64,000 nt of DNA from Pseudogulbenkiania sp. MAI-1 (lineage in GTDB: Bacteria; Pseudomonadota; Gammaproteobacteria; Burkholderiales; Chromobacteriaceae), in NCBI RefSeq assembly GCF_000527175.1, contig NZ_AZUR01000001.1, positions 2,890,501-2,954,500 on the forward strand. Direction: 5' to 3'. A program made the translations under genes and the position numbers. A model generated the notes under the pieces. That model made no database searches, was not told the DNA's origin, and worked only from the letters and a program-made list of their open reading frames with translations. This document shows positions 7,554 to 16,200 of this stretch, piece after piece (within the stretch, counting starts at the first letter, position 1; every line of letters starts with the position of its first letter).

Positions 7554-8688
7554 AGCACGCGGCGGCGACAAGACCGAAAAGGCCACCCCGCACAAGCTGC
7601 GCCAGGCGCGCGAGCAGGGCCAGGTGGCGCGCTCGCGCGATCTCGCCAGCGCGGTCGGCTTGCTGATCGCGCTGAAACTCGCCTTCCTGTCGATGCCGGG
7701 CTGGCTCGACGACTTCCGCCGCCTGTACGCCCTGTCCTTCGCCACGCTGTCTGGCCAGGGCGCGCTGGAGCACGCCTGGAGCACGCTGTTCTCCGGCACG
7801 CTGACGCTGCTCGTCAAGATGATCCTGCCGCTCGCGATCATTCCGCTCCTGGTGGCGGCCGTATCGCTGTTGCCGGGCGGCTGGATCTTCGCCCCCCGCC
7901 ATTTCCACCCCCGCTTCGACCGGCTCAACCCGCTTGCCCACTTCGGCCGCATCGCCTCGCCGCAGCACGCCAGCGACATGGCCAAGTCCATCGTCAAGGC
8001 CCTGGTGCTGGGTGCGGTGCTCTATCACGTCAGCCGCGGCGCGCTGCAGAACTTCTTCGCGTTGCAGGGCGTGCCGCTCGACGAAGCGCTGAGCCGCGCC
8101 GCCAGTCTGTTGATCGACGCGCTCCTGGCACTGACCGCGGTGTTCATCGCCTTCGCGCTGCTCGACCTGCCGCTGCAGACCCTGCTGTTCCTGCGCCAGC
8201 AGCGCATGAGCAAGCAGGAGATCAAGGACGAGTACAAGACCACCGAAGGCCGTCCCGAGATCAAGCAGCGCATCCGCCAACTGCAACTACAGCTCGCACA
8301 GCGCGGCGTGCGCAAATCGGTGCCGACCGCCGACGTGGTCATCGTCAACCCCAGCCACTACGCCGTGGCACTCAAGTACGACGAAGACCGCGCCGAGGCG
8401 CCGTTCATCATCGCCAAAGGCATCGACGAAATGGCGCTCTACATCCGCCAGGTAGCGGCCGAGCACGCGGTGGAGGTGCTGCCGATTCCGCCCCTGGCGC
8501 GCGCCGTCTACCACACCACCCAGGTCAACCAGCAGATTCCCGCCCCGCTCTACCGGGCGGTGGCGCAAGTGCTGACCTATGTTCTGCAACTGAAGGCGTT
8601 CCGCGCGGGCTCGCGGCATAGCCGGCCGGAACTGCCGGCCGATCTGCCCGTCCCGCGCGAATTGGCCGAACCCCGAAATCCAGCATGA
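7546..8688 (+). CDS. flhB: Flagellar export switch protein FlhB
   Basis: A 380-residue protein with four N-terminal membrane helices and a cytoplasmic domain that cleaves itself, switching export from rod/hook to filament substrates. The opening GDKTEKATPHKLRQAREQGQVARSRDL and the linker SKQEIKDEYKTTEGRPEIKQRIR are typical. The autocleavage site, usually N-P-T-H, reads N268-P269-S270-H271 (VIVNPSHYAVAL). The catalytic Asn-Pro pair is kept, so cleavage is probably retained. The start overlaps the end of fliR and the stop overlaps flhA by 4 bases. Confidence 0.94.
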   Translation: MAEARGGDKTEKATPHKLRQAREQGQVARSRDLASAVGLLIALKLAFLSMPGWLDDFRRLYALSFATLSGQGALEHAWSTLFSGTLTLLVKMILPLAIIPLLVAAVSLLPGGWIFAPRHFHPRFDRLNPLAHFGRIASPQHASDMAKSIVKALVLGAVLYHVSRGALQNFFALQGVPLDEALSRAASLLIDALLALTAVFIAFALLDLPLQTLLFLRQQRMSKQEIKDEYKTTEGRPEIKQRIRQLQLQLAQRGVRKSVPTADVVIVNPSHYAVALKYDEDRAEAPFIIAKGIDEMALYIRQVAAEHAVEVLPIPPLARAVYHTTQVNQQIPAPLYRAVAQVLTYVLQLKAFRAGSRHSRPELPADLPVPRELAEPRNPA

Positions 8689-10775
8689 AGTCACTCTCCC
8701 GCCTGTTCGCCGAAATCGCCCGCCACAAGGTGGCCGCCCCGCTGTTCCTGCTCGCCATCCTGGCCATGGTGATCCTGCCCTTGCCACCCTTGATGCTGGA
8801 CGCCCTGTTCACCTTCAACATCGTGCTGGCGATCATCGTCATCCTGGTCAGCGTGTCGGCCAAGCGGCCGCTGGATTTCTCGGTGTTTCCCACCATCATC
8901 CTCGCCACCACGCTGATGCGCCTCACGCTCAACGTCGCCTCCACGCGCGTGGTGCTGCTCGACGGGCACGAGGGCACGGCGGCGGCCGGGCGCGTGATCG
9001 AGGCCTTCGGCCACGTAGTGATCGGCGGCAACTTCGTGGTCGGCCTGGTGGTGTTCGTGATCCTGATGATCATCAACTTCGTGGTGGTCACCAAGGGCGC
9101 CGAGCGCATCTCCGAAGTCTCGGCCCGCTTCACCCTCGACGCCCTGCCCGGCAAGCAGATGGCGATCGACGCCGACCTCAACGCCGGCGTGATCAACCAG
9201 GAAGCCGCCCAGCAGCGCCGCCGCGACATCGCCACCGAGGCCGACTTCTACGGCGCGATGGACGGCGCCTCCAAGTTCGTGCGCGGCGATGCCATCGCCG
9301 GCATCCTGATCCTCGTCATCAACCTGTTCGGCGGCGTGGCGATCGGCGCCCTGATGCACGATATGGGCTTCGCCGACGCCTTCCGCCAGTACGCGCTGAT
9401 GACCATCGGCGACGGCCTGGTGGCACAGATCCCGGCGCTGTTGCTGTCGTCGGCCGCCGCCATCATCGTCACCCGCGTCAGCGACTCGGGCGACATGCAG
9501 GAACAGGTCGGCTCGCAGCTCCTGGCCTCGCCCACTGTGCTGTTCTCCGCCGCCGCCATGATGTTCGTCCTGGCGGTCATCCCCGGCATGCCCTGGCCGC
9601 CCTTCCTCGCCTTCGCCGCCCTGCTCGCCTTCGTCGGCTGGCGCCTGCGCCGCGCGGAGGAAGCCAAACCGGCCGAAGCCGACCCCGCCAAGCTGCAGCA
9701 GGCGCTGCTGGCCGACGGCGACATCGAACTGCAATGGAACGCCCTGCCCTACGTCGAAGTCCTGTCGCTGACGCTCGGCTACAAGCTGGTCGGGCTGATC
9801 GACAAGGCCCAGGGGGCGCCGCTCGCCAAGCGCGTCAAAGGCGTGCGCCAGACCCTGAGCGAAAGCCTGGGCGTGCTGCTACCGGCGGTGACACTACGCG
9901 ACGACCTGCGCCTCAAGCCCTCGCAGTACGCCATTGCCATCAACGGCGCCACCCTGGCCGAAGCCGAAGTCTACGCCGACCGGCTGATGGCCATCCCCTC
10001 GCCCGAAGTCTACGGCCAGCTCGACGGCATCCCCGGCATCGACCCCGCCTACGCCATGCCGGTGACCTGGATCACCCCGGACGACAAGGCCCGCGCCCTG
10101 GGCCTGGGCTACCAGGTAGTGGACTGCCCCAGCGTCATCGCCACCCACCTCAACAAAGTGATGCGCGAAAACCTGGCCGAACTGTTCCGCCACGACGACG
10201 TCTCCGCACTGGGCGAGCGGCTGTCGGCGCTAGCGCCCAAGCTGTCCCAGGCGCTGACCCAGGCACTCAATCCCAGCCAGCAACTGCGCGTGTTCCGCAC
10301 CCTGCTCACCGACTCCGTCCCGCTCAAGGACATCGTGCCGATCGCCACCACCCTGGTGGAAGCCGCCGACACCTCGAAAGACCCGATCATGCTGGCCGCC
10401 GAAGTGCGTAGCACGCTCAAGCGCCAGATCGTGCAGGGCATCCTCGGACCGCGCGGCGAGATGAAGGCGTTCAACCTCACCGCCGAGCTGGAAAACCTGC
10501 TGCTGGGCGCGCTCTCCCAGGCCCAGCAGACCGGCAAGCCCGCGCTCGACAGCTTCCCGATCGACCCCAACGTGCTGCAGCAACTGCAGATCAACATGCC
10601 CATCATCCGCGACCAGATGAAACAGCACGCCACGCCGCCCATCCTGCTGGTGATGCCGCAGATCCGCCCGCTCTTGGCACGCTACGGCCGGCTGTTCGCC
10701 CCCGGCCTCAACGTGCTCTCCTACAACGAAGTGCCGGAAAACCGCGAAGTCAGCCTGATCGGCACACTGGGCTGA
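8685..10775 (+). CDS. flhA: Flagellar export apparatus protein FlhA
   Basis: A 696-residue protein that forms the nonameric export ring. The N-terminal half is membrane-embedded (helices such as PLFLLAILAMVILPLPPLMLDALF and VVGLVVFVILMIINFVVVTKGAERISEVSARFTLDALPGKQMAIDADLNAG, the latter containing the FHIPEP-family signature). The C-terminal half is the soluble chaperone-docking domain (from about residue 340, ending NVLSYNEVPENREVSLIGTLG). It is the last gene of the rightward flagellar operon; REP-like repeats follow 16 bases after the stop and no classic terminator is seen. Confidence 0.96.
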   Translation: MKSLSRLFAEIARHKVAAPLFLLAILAMVILPLPPLMLDALFTFNIVLAIIVILVSVSAKRPLDFSVFPTIILATTLMRLTLNVASTRVVLLDGHEGTAAAGRVIEAFGHVVIGGNFVVGLVVFVILMIINFVVVTKGAERISEVSARFTLDALPGKQMAIDADLNAGVINQEAAQQRRRDIATEADFYGAMDGASKFVRGDAIAGILILVINLFGGVAIGALMHDMGFADAFRQYALMTIGDGLVAQIPALLLSSAAAIIVTRVSDSGDMQEQVGSQLLASPTVLFSAAAMMFVLAVIPGMPWPPFLAFAALLAFVGWRLRRAEEAKPAEADPAKLQQALLADGDIELQWNALPYVEVLSLTLGYKLVGLIDKAQGAPLAKRVKGVRQTLSESLGVLLPAVTLRDDLRLKPSQYAIAINGATLAEAEVYADRLMAIPSPEVYGQLDGIPGIDPAYAMPVTWITPDDKARALGLGYQVVDCPSVIATHLNKVMRENLAELFRHDDVSALGERLSALAPKLSQALTQALNPSQQLRVFRTLLTDSVPLKDIVPIATTLVEAADTSKDPIMLAAEVRSTLKRQIVQGILGPRGEMKAFNLTAELENLLLGALSQAQQTGKPALDSFPIDPNVLQQLQINMPIIRDQMKQHATPPILLVMPQIRPLLARYGRLFAPGLNVLSYNEVPENREVSLIGTLG

Positions 10776-10791
10776 TACCGGCCCTGGAAGT

Positions 10792-10944
10792 GTAGGATGG
10801 GTGAAGCGCAGCGCAACCCATCACTACTCCCCAGGCCCAACTCCACCAAAACCGTAGGATGGGCGGAGCGCAGCGAAACCCATCAACTCCCCAGACCCAA
10901 CTCCACCAAAACCGTAGGAGGGGTGCAGCGCAGCGCAACCCATC
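10792..10944. repeat. Three tandem REP-like units, ~61-base period
   Basis: Units starting at 10792, 10854 and 10914 share GTAGGATGGGTGAAGCGCAG followed by CGCAACCCATC, with one to three substitutions each. Units 1 and 2 are joined to the next by an almost identical spacer (CCAACTCCACCAAAACC). Each unit folds on itself (GATGGGT / ACCCATC). The array lies between the convergent flhA and FliK-like genes. Confidence 0.85.
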
Positions 10945-10950
10945 GCCCCC

Positions 10951-11919
10951 CTAACCCGGCCCCGCCGTCGGACAGAGCAACAACATCAGCTCGGCCGCCA
11001 CGACGAACAGCGTTGCCGACACCCGGCGCGCCTCGAGCAGGCTGACGCCGTGCCGGCCGATCGCCAGCCCCGGCAACACGTCGCGCTCGCCGATATGGCA
11101 GGCCAAGAGCCGGCTGCCCGCCCGCTCCACCGCCTGACGGATCGGCCCGTGCAATGCCTCCAGCCGGCGACAGCCGGCGGCGGAAGCGACGAACACCAGC
11201 ACCACCCCCTCCCGTTGCGGGCGCAGCCGCAACTGCACCCGGCCGATGTCGGGCAAGGTCACGTCCAGCAGCAAGTCCAACGTGTCGTCGGCCTCGTCCT
11301 CCGGCTCCGCCAAGGCATCCTCCACGCTCAACGCCAAGGACGGGCCACCCCACAACCACAACGGCAGGTTCAGCGGCAGCGGGACGTCGACCAGGCCCTG
11401 TCCCCGCACTCCGGCCAACGCCAGCTCCGGCGAGGCCAGCAGCAAGGCGCCGGACAGATGACTGCCGGTCTCCTGCTGAAAACGCGCCGCACTCGCGGCC
11501 AGCCGGCCCAGCAACGCCTCGCGCCAGTCCCGCCCCAGCTTCACCGCATCAGGCCGCTCCGGCATCAAACGTGGCCGGCTCGCCTGATCCACCTGCCAGG
11601 CAGGCGCCTCGCCGTCCTCCTCCATGGCAGGAACCACTGCGGGCGCATCCAGCCAGGCCAGTTCCAGGCGCGGCGTCACCGCCCGCACCTGCAAACGCAA
11701 CACGCGGCCCAGTGCCGGGGCCTCGCCCGGCAGCGGCCAGGCCGGCAAACGCAGCGTCACCCCCTCGCCCTGCAATTCGAGCACCCCCTCGACCAGCCCG
11801 GCCAAGGTCAACCGCAACACTTCGCCCGCCACCGGCTGGCGCCCGCCTCCTGCGGCGGCATTGCGTCCCACCGGCACCAGCGGCGTCACGGCAGGCAACG
11901 GAGAAATACGCTCCGTCAT
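10951..11919 (-). CDS. FliK-like flagellar hook-length control protein (probable)
   Basis: A 322-residue protein encoded just below flagellin on the same strand. The C-terminal third resembles the Flg_hook domain of FliK (TLPDIGRVQLRLRPQREGVVLVFVASAAGCRRLEALHGPIRQAVERAGSRLLACHIGE), which in the family measures hook length and signals FlhB to switch substrates. The N-terminal part is Pro/Ala/Leu-rich and poorly conserved, as is usual for FliK. The start was placed at 11917-11919 (MTERISPLPAV) because GGGAG lies 9 bases upstream; a longer open frame runs through REP repeats and is rejected. A transcription terminator lies 17 bases before this start, so expression may rely on read-through. The assignment is by C-terminal pattern and context only. 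Confidence 0.6.
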   Translation of the reverse strand: MTERISPLPAVTPLVPVGRNAAAGGGRQPVAGEVLRLTLAGLVEGVLELQGEGVTLRLPAWPLPGEAPALGRVLRLQVRAVTPRLELAWLDAPAVVPAMEEDGEAPAWQVDQASRPRLMPERPDAVKLGRDWREALLGRLAASAARFQQETGSHLSGALLLASPELALAGVRGQGLVDVPLPLNLPLWLWGGPSLALSVEDALAEPEDEADDTLDLLLDVTLPDIGRVQLRLRPQREGVVLVFVASAAGCRRLEALHGPIRQAVERAGSRLLACHIGERDVLPGLAIGRHGVSLLEARRVSATLFVVAAELMLLLCPTAGPG

Positions 11920-11935
11920 CAGCGTTCTCCCAACG

Positions 11936-11966
11936 AAAAAGGCCAGCCACCCAAAGGTGACTGGCC
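11936..11966 (-). terminator. Terminator between flagellin and FliK-like gene
   Basis: Read on the minus strand, an 11-bp stem GGCCAGTCACC / GGTGGCTGGCC with a short loop is followed by TTTTT. It closes the flagellin transcript and stands immediately before the FliK-like ribosome site. Confidence 0.75.
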
Positions 11967-11974
11967 CGGACCCG

Positions 11975-12052
11975 GTAGGATGGGTGAAGGCACTCCGTGC
12001 CGTAACCCATCGTGAGTGTGGATGGGTTTCGCTGCGCTCCACCCATCCTGCA
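11975..12052. repeat. Inverted pair of REP-like units
   Basis: A unit GTAGGATGGGTGAAGG...AACCCATC at 11975-12011 faces an inverted unit at 12021-12052, whose complement reads TGCAGGATGGGTGGAGCGCA then GCGAAACCCATC. They belong to the same family as the tandem array at 10792-10944, so the repeats bracket the FliK-like gene on both sides. Confidence 0.85.
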
Positions 12053-12066
12053 CCACGGCCTGTGCC

Positions 12067-12894
12067 TTACTGCATCAGCGACATGGCCAGTTGGCCGATG
12101 GTGCCGCTCTGCTTCAGCATCGAGGTGCCAGCCTGCATCAGCATCTGCTTGGTGGTCATCGACGCGGTCTCGGCAGCGTAGTCGGTGTCCATGATGCGGC
12201 TCTTGGCGATCTGGGTATTGTTGTTCACGTTGGCCAGGTTGTTGTACACGTGATCCAGACGGTTGGCGCCGGCACCAATGGCGGAACGGACGGCGCTCGC
12301 GTCGTTCAAGGCGGTTTCGGCCAGGGTGATGGCGGCGTTGGCGCCGGTGGTCAGGTCGCCGGCCTGCAGGGCAGCCATCGAGGTGCCGAAGGTGGTCATC
12401 TGGGCAGACGCATCGAAGGCGTAGGTTTCAGCAGCCGAAGAACCGATCTGGAAAGTGACGGCAGCCGCCAGCTTGCCGCCGGCGAGCAGTGCCTCGCCGC
12501 CGAACTTGGTGTTGTTCATGATGTTGGTCAGTTCCGCGCCCAGCGCAGCGAATTCGGTCTGGGCAGCGGTCTTGTCGGCGGCGGTAGCAGTGGCGTTGGC
12601 AGCCTCGGTAGCGAGGTCCTTCATGCGCAGCATGATGTTGGACACTTCGGCCAGCGCGCCATCGGCGGTCTGCAGCATGCTGATGCCGTTCTGGGTGTTC
12701 TTCATGGCTGCCTGCATGCCGCGGCTTTGAGCGTCCAGACGGGTGGCGATCTGCAGGCCGGCCGCGTCGTCCATGGCCGAGTTGATGCGGTAGCCGGTAC
12801 CCAGGCGGGTCATCGCGGTGGTCAGGGCGCTCTGGCTCGAGTTCAGGTTGCTCTTGGTGTAGAGGGAAGCGGCGTTGGTGTGCAGGCTCAGCAT
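12067..12894 (-). CDS. fliC: Flagellin (compact, lateral-type)
   Basis: A 275-residue filament subunit. The N-terminal D0/D1 region (LSLHTNAASLYTKSNLNSSQSALTTAMTRLGTGYRINSAMDDAAGLQIATRL, QNGISMLQTADGALAEVSNIMLRMKDLA) and the C-terminal D1/D0 region (VRSAIGAGANRLDHVYNNLANVNNNTQIAKSRIMDTDYAAETASMTTKQMLMQAGTSML) are conserved. The middle is short and Ala/Thr-rich with no large D2/D3 domain, as in small lateral flagellins. The start at 12892-12894 follows an AAGGAG site; an earlier ATG 16 codons upstream is not supported. It probably forms a single-gene transcript ended by the terminator at 11936-11966, and a copy of the shared flagellar palindrome lies about 95 bases upstream. Confidence 0.93.
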   Translation of the reverse strand: MLSLHTNAASLYTKSNLNSSQSALTTAMTRLGTGYRINSAMDDAAGLQIATRLDAQSRGMQAAMKNTQNGISMLQTADGALAEVSNIMLRMKDLATEAANATATAADKTAAQTEFAALGAELTNIMNNTKFGGEALLAGGKLAAAVTFQIGSSAAETYAFDASAQMTTFGTSMAALQAGDLTTGANAAITLAETALNDASAVRSAIGAGANRLDHVYNNLANVNNNTQIAKSRIMDTDYAAETASMTTKQMLMQAGTSMLKQSGTIGQLAMSLMQ

Positions 12895-12988
12895 GTTTGG
12901 TGCTCCTTTTGGGGTAGTCGGGACCGGCGTCATCGCCGTCACCAGTACAAAGCGACCAAATCCCCGGGCACATTAAACACCGCCCGAT

Positions 12989-13000
12989 GTGAAAAATCAC
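12989..13000. promoter_or_regulatory. Putative operator upstream of flagellin (shared flagellar palindrome)
   Basis: On the flagellin strand this reads GTGATTTTTCAC, one base different from the two GTGAATTTTCAC copies between fliE and fliM, and is extended to TGTGA-TTTT-TCACA. It lies about 95-106 bases before the flagellin start codon. Confidence 0.6.
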
Positions 13001-13060
13001 ACTTTGCCGCCACCCCACCCTGGCGGAACGCCAACACCCCCTGCCTCCCGGCAAGACATG

Positions 13061-13092
13061 AAAAAAGGACGCCGGCTTGTCAGCCGGCGTCC
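13061..13092 (-). terminator. Terminator downstream of tRNA-Asn
   Basis: A perfect 11-bp stem (GGACGCCGGCT / AGCCGGCGTCC, loop of 4) at 13067-13092 is followed on the minus strand by a run of six T. It starts 14 bases after the tRNA 3' end. Confidence 0.85.
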
Positions 13093-13105
13093 TTTTGCAA
13101 TGCTG

Positions 13106-13181
13106 TGGCTCCCCGAGCAGGGCTCGAACCTGCGACCTGCGGATTAACAGTCCGTCGCTCTACCAACTGAGCTATCAGGGA
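13106..13181 (-). tRNA. tRNA-Asn (anticodon GTT), CCA encoded
   Basis: A 76-base cloverleaf on the minus strand: acceptor TCCCTGA pairs with TCGGGGA, the D arm is TAGCTCAGTTGGTAGAGC, the anticodon loop is CTGTTAATC with GTT, the T arm contains GGTTCGAGCC, and a genomic CCA ends it. It is a single-gene unit with its own promoter (13200-13228) and terminator (13061-13092), placed between flagellin and rne. Confidence 0.97.
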
Positions 13182-13199
13182 ACATCTGAAGAGGAAAGG

Positions 13200-13228
13200 A
13201 TCATATATGAACCTCCCCCCTTCGTCAA
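13200..13228 (-). promoter_or_regulatory. Sigma-70 promoter of tRNA-Asn
   Basis: On the minus strand TTGACG (13223-13228) and TATGAT (13200-13205) are separated by 17 bases, close to the consensus. The expected transcript would start about 10 bases before the tRNA 5' end. Confidence 0.75.
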
Positions 13229-13264
13229 CACCACCGAGTCACCTCGAGCGGTGTTTTTCTACCC

Positions 13265-16200
13265 TCAGTGCCGGGTCTCCACCTGCACCAGTTCCACCGG
13301 GGCGGCGGACTCCACCTCTTCGCGCGCCACCTCGCGGCGGCGAACCCCCGTCACGACGGGCTCGATGGGCGGCTGAGGCGGCAGTTCGCTGGCCGGTTTG
13401 GTGCTGACCATCACCAGGCCGCCAAGGTCGAGCGCCTTCGGCTCGGCTTCCACAATCGTCTCGACAGCCTTCGCCACCATCTCTGCGACGACCTCCTTGA
13501 CGGGCTCGGCCACCGCTTCCTTGATCGGTTCGGCCTCCGCCACGACCGGCTCTTCGGCCACCACAGCAGCCTCGGCTACCGGCGCCGCCTCGGCGGCAAT
13601 GGCAGGCTCTGCAGCCTCTGCCACGACAACCTCTTCTGCCGCCGGCACAACGGCGCTGGCCACGACCTGGGCCGGCTCCTCGGCCACGGCCGGCAGCACC
13701 GCCTCGGCGACGGCCTCCACGGCTTCGACAACGGCTTCCTCGACCTTCAACGGTTCAACCTTGGCCACTTCGGCCACAGCGGCCGCCTCGGCCGGCACCG
13801 CTTCCTTCACCGGCTCGGCCATCTCGGCCACCTGCACTTCGGCCACGGCCACCGGCTCAGCCGCTTGCGCCGCCTCGGCCAGTTGAGGCACCGCTTCCGT
13901 CACTGCCGCCTCGACCACAACAGCCGGTGCCGGAGCGGCTTCCGCCTCTCCCTCGGCCCCGGTCGGCTCCTGCAGGGCACCGCTACGCTGCGCCTCGATC
14001 CCTTCGCGACGGTTGCGATCGCGACGGCCACGGCGGCGGCGGCGCTCGCCGCGCTCCGCCGTCTCACCGGCTTCCTCCGCCCCGGCCGGTACTTCGGCCG
14101 CTTTCAGCTCTTCGAGGTTAGCCTGCTCGACCGGCTCTTTGACCTGCTCCACCTCGCTCGGCTGCGGGGTCGGACGACGGCGCGGCTCCTGCTGACGCGG
14201 AGTCGGGGCAGCAGCCTTCTCTTCCGCTACCAGCGGCTGCGGACGCGGCGTTTCCCGTGCCTCGCGCGGTTCACGCGGCTCACGTTCACGACGCTCGCCC
14301 CGTTCAGCACGCTCGCCACGCTCGCGGCGCGGCGCACGCTCCTGACGGGCCTGCGCCTCCTGGGCTGCCTCGGGACGCCCCTCGGCCTGCACGGCCGGAC
14401 GGCGGCGATCTTCCTGCTGACCGCCCTGACGACGTTCGTCACGCTCGCGACGACCCTGACCCTGACGGCGATCCCCCTGACGGGAACGCTGGCTGCGCTG
14501 CTCGCGCACCGGCTCCTTCTTGACTTCCACCGGTGCCGGCTTGGCGGGCTCCACCGGGGCCAGCACCGACTTGAACCAGCCGACGAGGCGCTCGATCAGG
14601 CCCGGAGCCTGCACCGGGGCGGCAATGGCAGGTTGCGGCTGGACCGGGGCCGGAGTGGCCACTTCCGGAGCCGGCTGCAGCGGGGTGATCCCCTTGACGG
14701 CGGCTTCCTGGCGTTCGATCTTGGGCTTGGCTTGGCCGAAGTTGGCCACGCCCTCTTCTTCCTGGATCTCGACACGGCTGTAGCTCGGCAGATCGCCCAG
14801 CTCGCTCATGTCGTCGTGGCGCACGCGCACGATCTTGTAATGCGGCGTTTCCAGGTGGATGTTCGGAATCAGCACCACGCTCACGTCCAGGCGCTCTTCG
14901 ATCGAATAGATCTCGGCGCGCTTCTCGTTGAGCAGGAAGGTGGCAACGTCGACCGGCACCTGGGCATGCACCGCCCCGGTGTTTTCCTTCATCGCCTCTT
15001 CCTGGATGATGCGCAGGATGTGCAACGCGGACGACTCGGTGCCGCGGATGAAGCCGATGCCGTGGCAACGCGGGCACGGCTCGTGGCTGGTCTCGCCCAG
15101 GCTCGGCTGCAGACGCTGGCGCGACAGCTCCAGCAGGCCGAAGCGCGACAGCTTGCCCATCTGCACACGGGCACGGTCGTGCTTGAGCACGTCGCGCAGG
15201 CGATTCTCGACCTCGCGCTGGTTCTTCTGGATCTCCATGTCGATGAAATCGATCACGATCAGGCCGCCCAGGTCGCGCAGACGCAGCTGGCGGGCGATCT
15301 CCTCGGCCGCCTCCAGGTTGGTCTTGAGCGCCGTCTCCTCGATATCGGCACCCTTGGTGGCGCGCGCCGAGTTGACGTCCACCGACACCAGCGCCTCGGT
15401 ATGGTCGATCACGATGGCGCCGCCGGACGGCAGCTGCACGCTGCGCGAGAAGGCGGTTTCGATCTGGTGTTCGATCTGGAAGCGCGAGAACAGCGGCACC
15501 TGGTCCTGGTACAGCTTGACCCGGTTGATGGTGTTCGGCATCACGTGCGCCATGAACTGGCGCGCCTGCTCGTAGATTTCCTCGGTGTCGATGAGGATTT
15601 CGCCGATGTCCGGATGGTAGTAGTCGCGAATGGCACGGATGACCAGGCTGCCTTCCTGCAGGATCAAGAGCGGGCCGCTCTGCGCCCCGGCGGCGCTCTC
15701 AATCGCGCGCCACAGCTGCAGCAGGTAGTTGAGGTCCCACTGCAGCTCTTCGAAGGTGCGGCCGATACCGGCGGTGCGGGCGATCAGGCTCATGCCTTGC
15801 GGCACTTCCAGCTGGGACAGCAGGTCCTTCAGTTCCTGGCGCTCCTCACCCTCGATACGGCGCGAAACGCCGCCGCCGCGCGGGTTGTTGGGCATCAGCA
15901 CCAGATAGCGGCCGGCCAGGCTGATGTAGGTCGTCAAGGCCGCGCCCTTGTTGCCGCGCTCGTCCTTCTCGACCTGAACCATCACCTCCATGCCTTCGCG
16001 CAGCACGTCCTGGATGCGCGGGCGACCACCTTCATAGTTCTGGAAATAGGAACGGGAAACTTCTTTGAAGGGCAGGAAACCGTGACGTTCGGTACCGTAA
16101 TCGACAAAGCAGGCCTCGAGCGAAGGCTCGATGCGGGTGATCACACCTTTGTAGATGTTCCCCTTGCGCTGCTCTTTTCCAACCGTCTCGATATCCAGGT

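Noticed and set aside
10792..10944. CRISPR array
   Set aside because: Only three units, and the spacers are nearly identical to each other, not unique. The units match widespread REP-like repeats and have no cas genes nearby.
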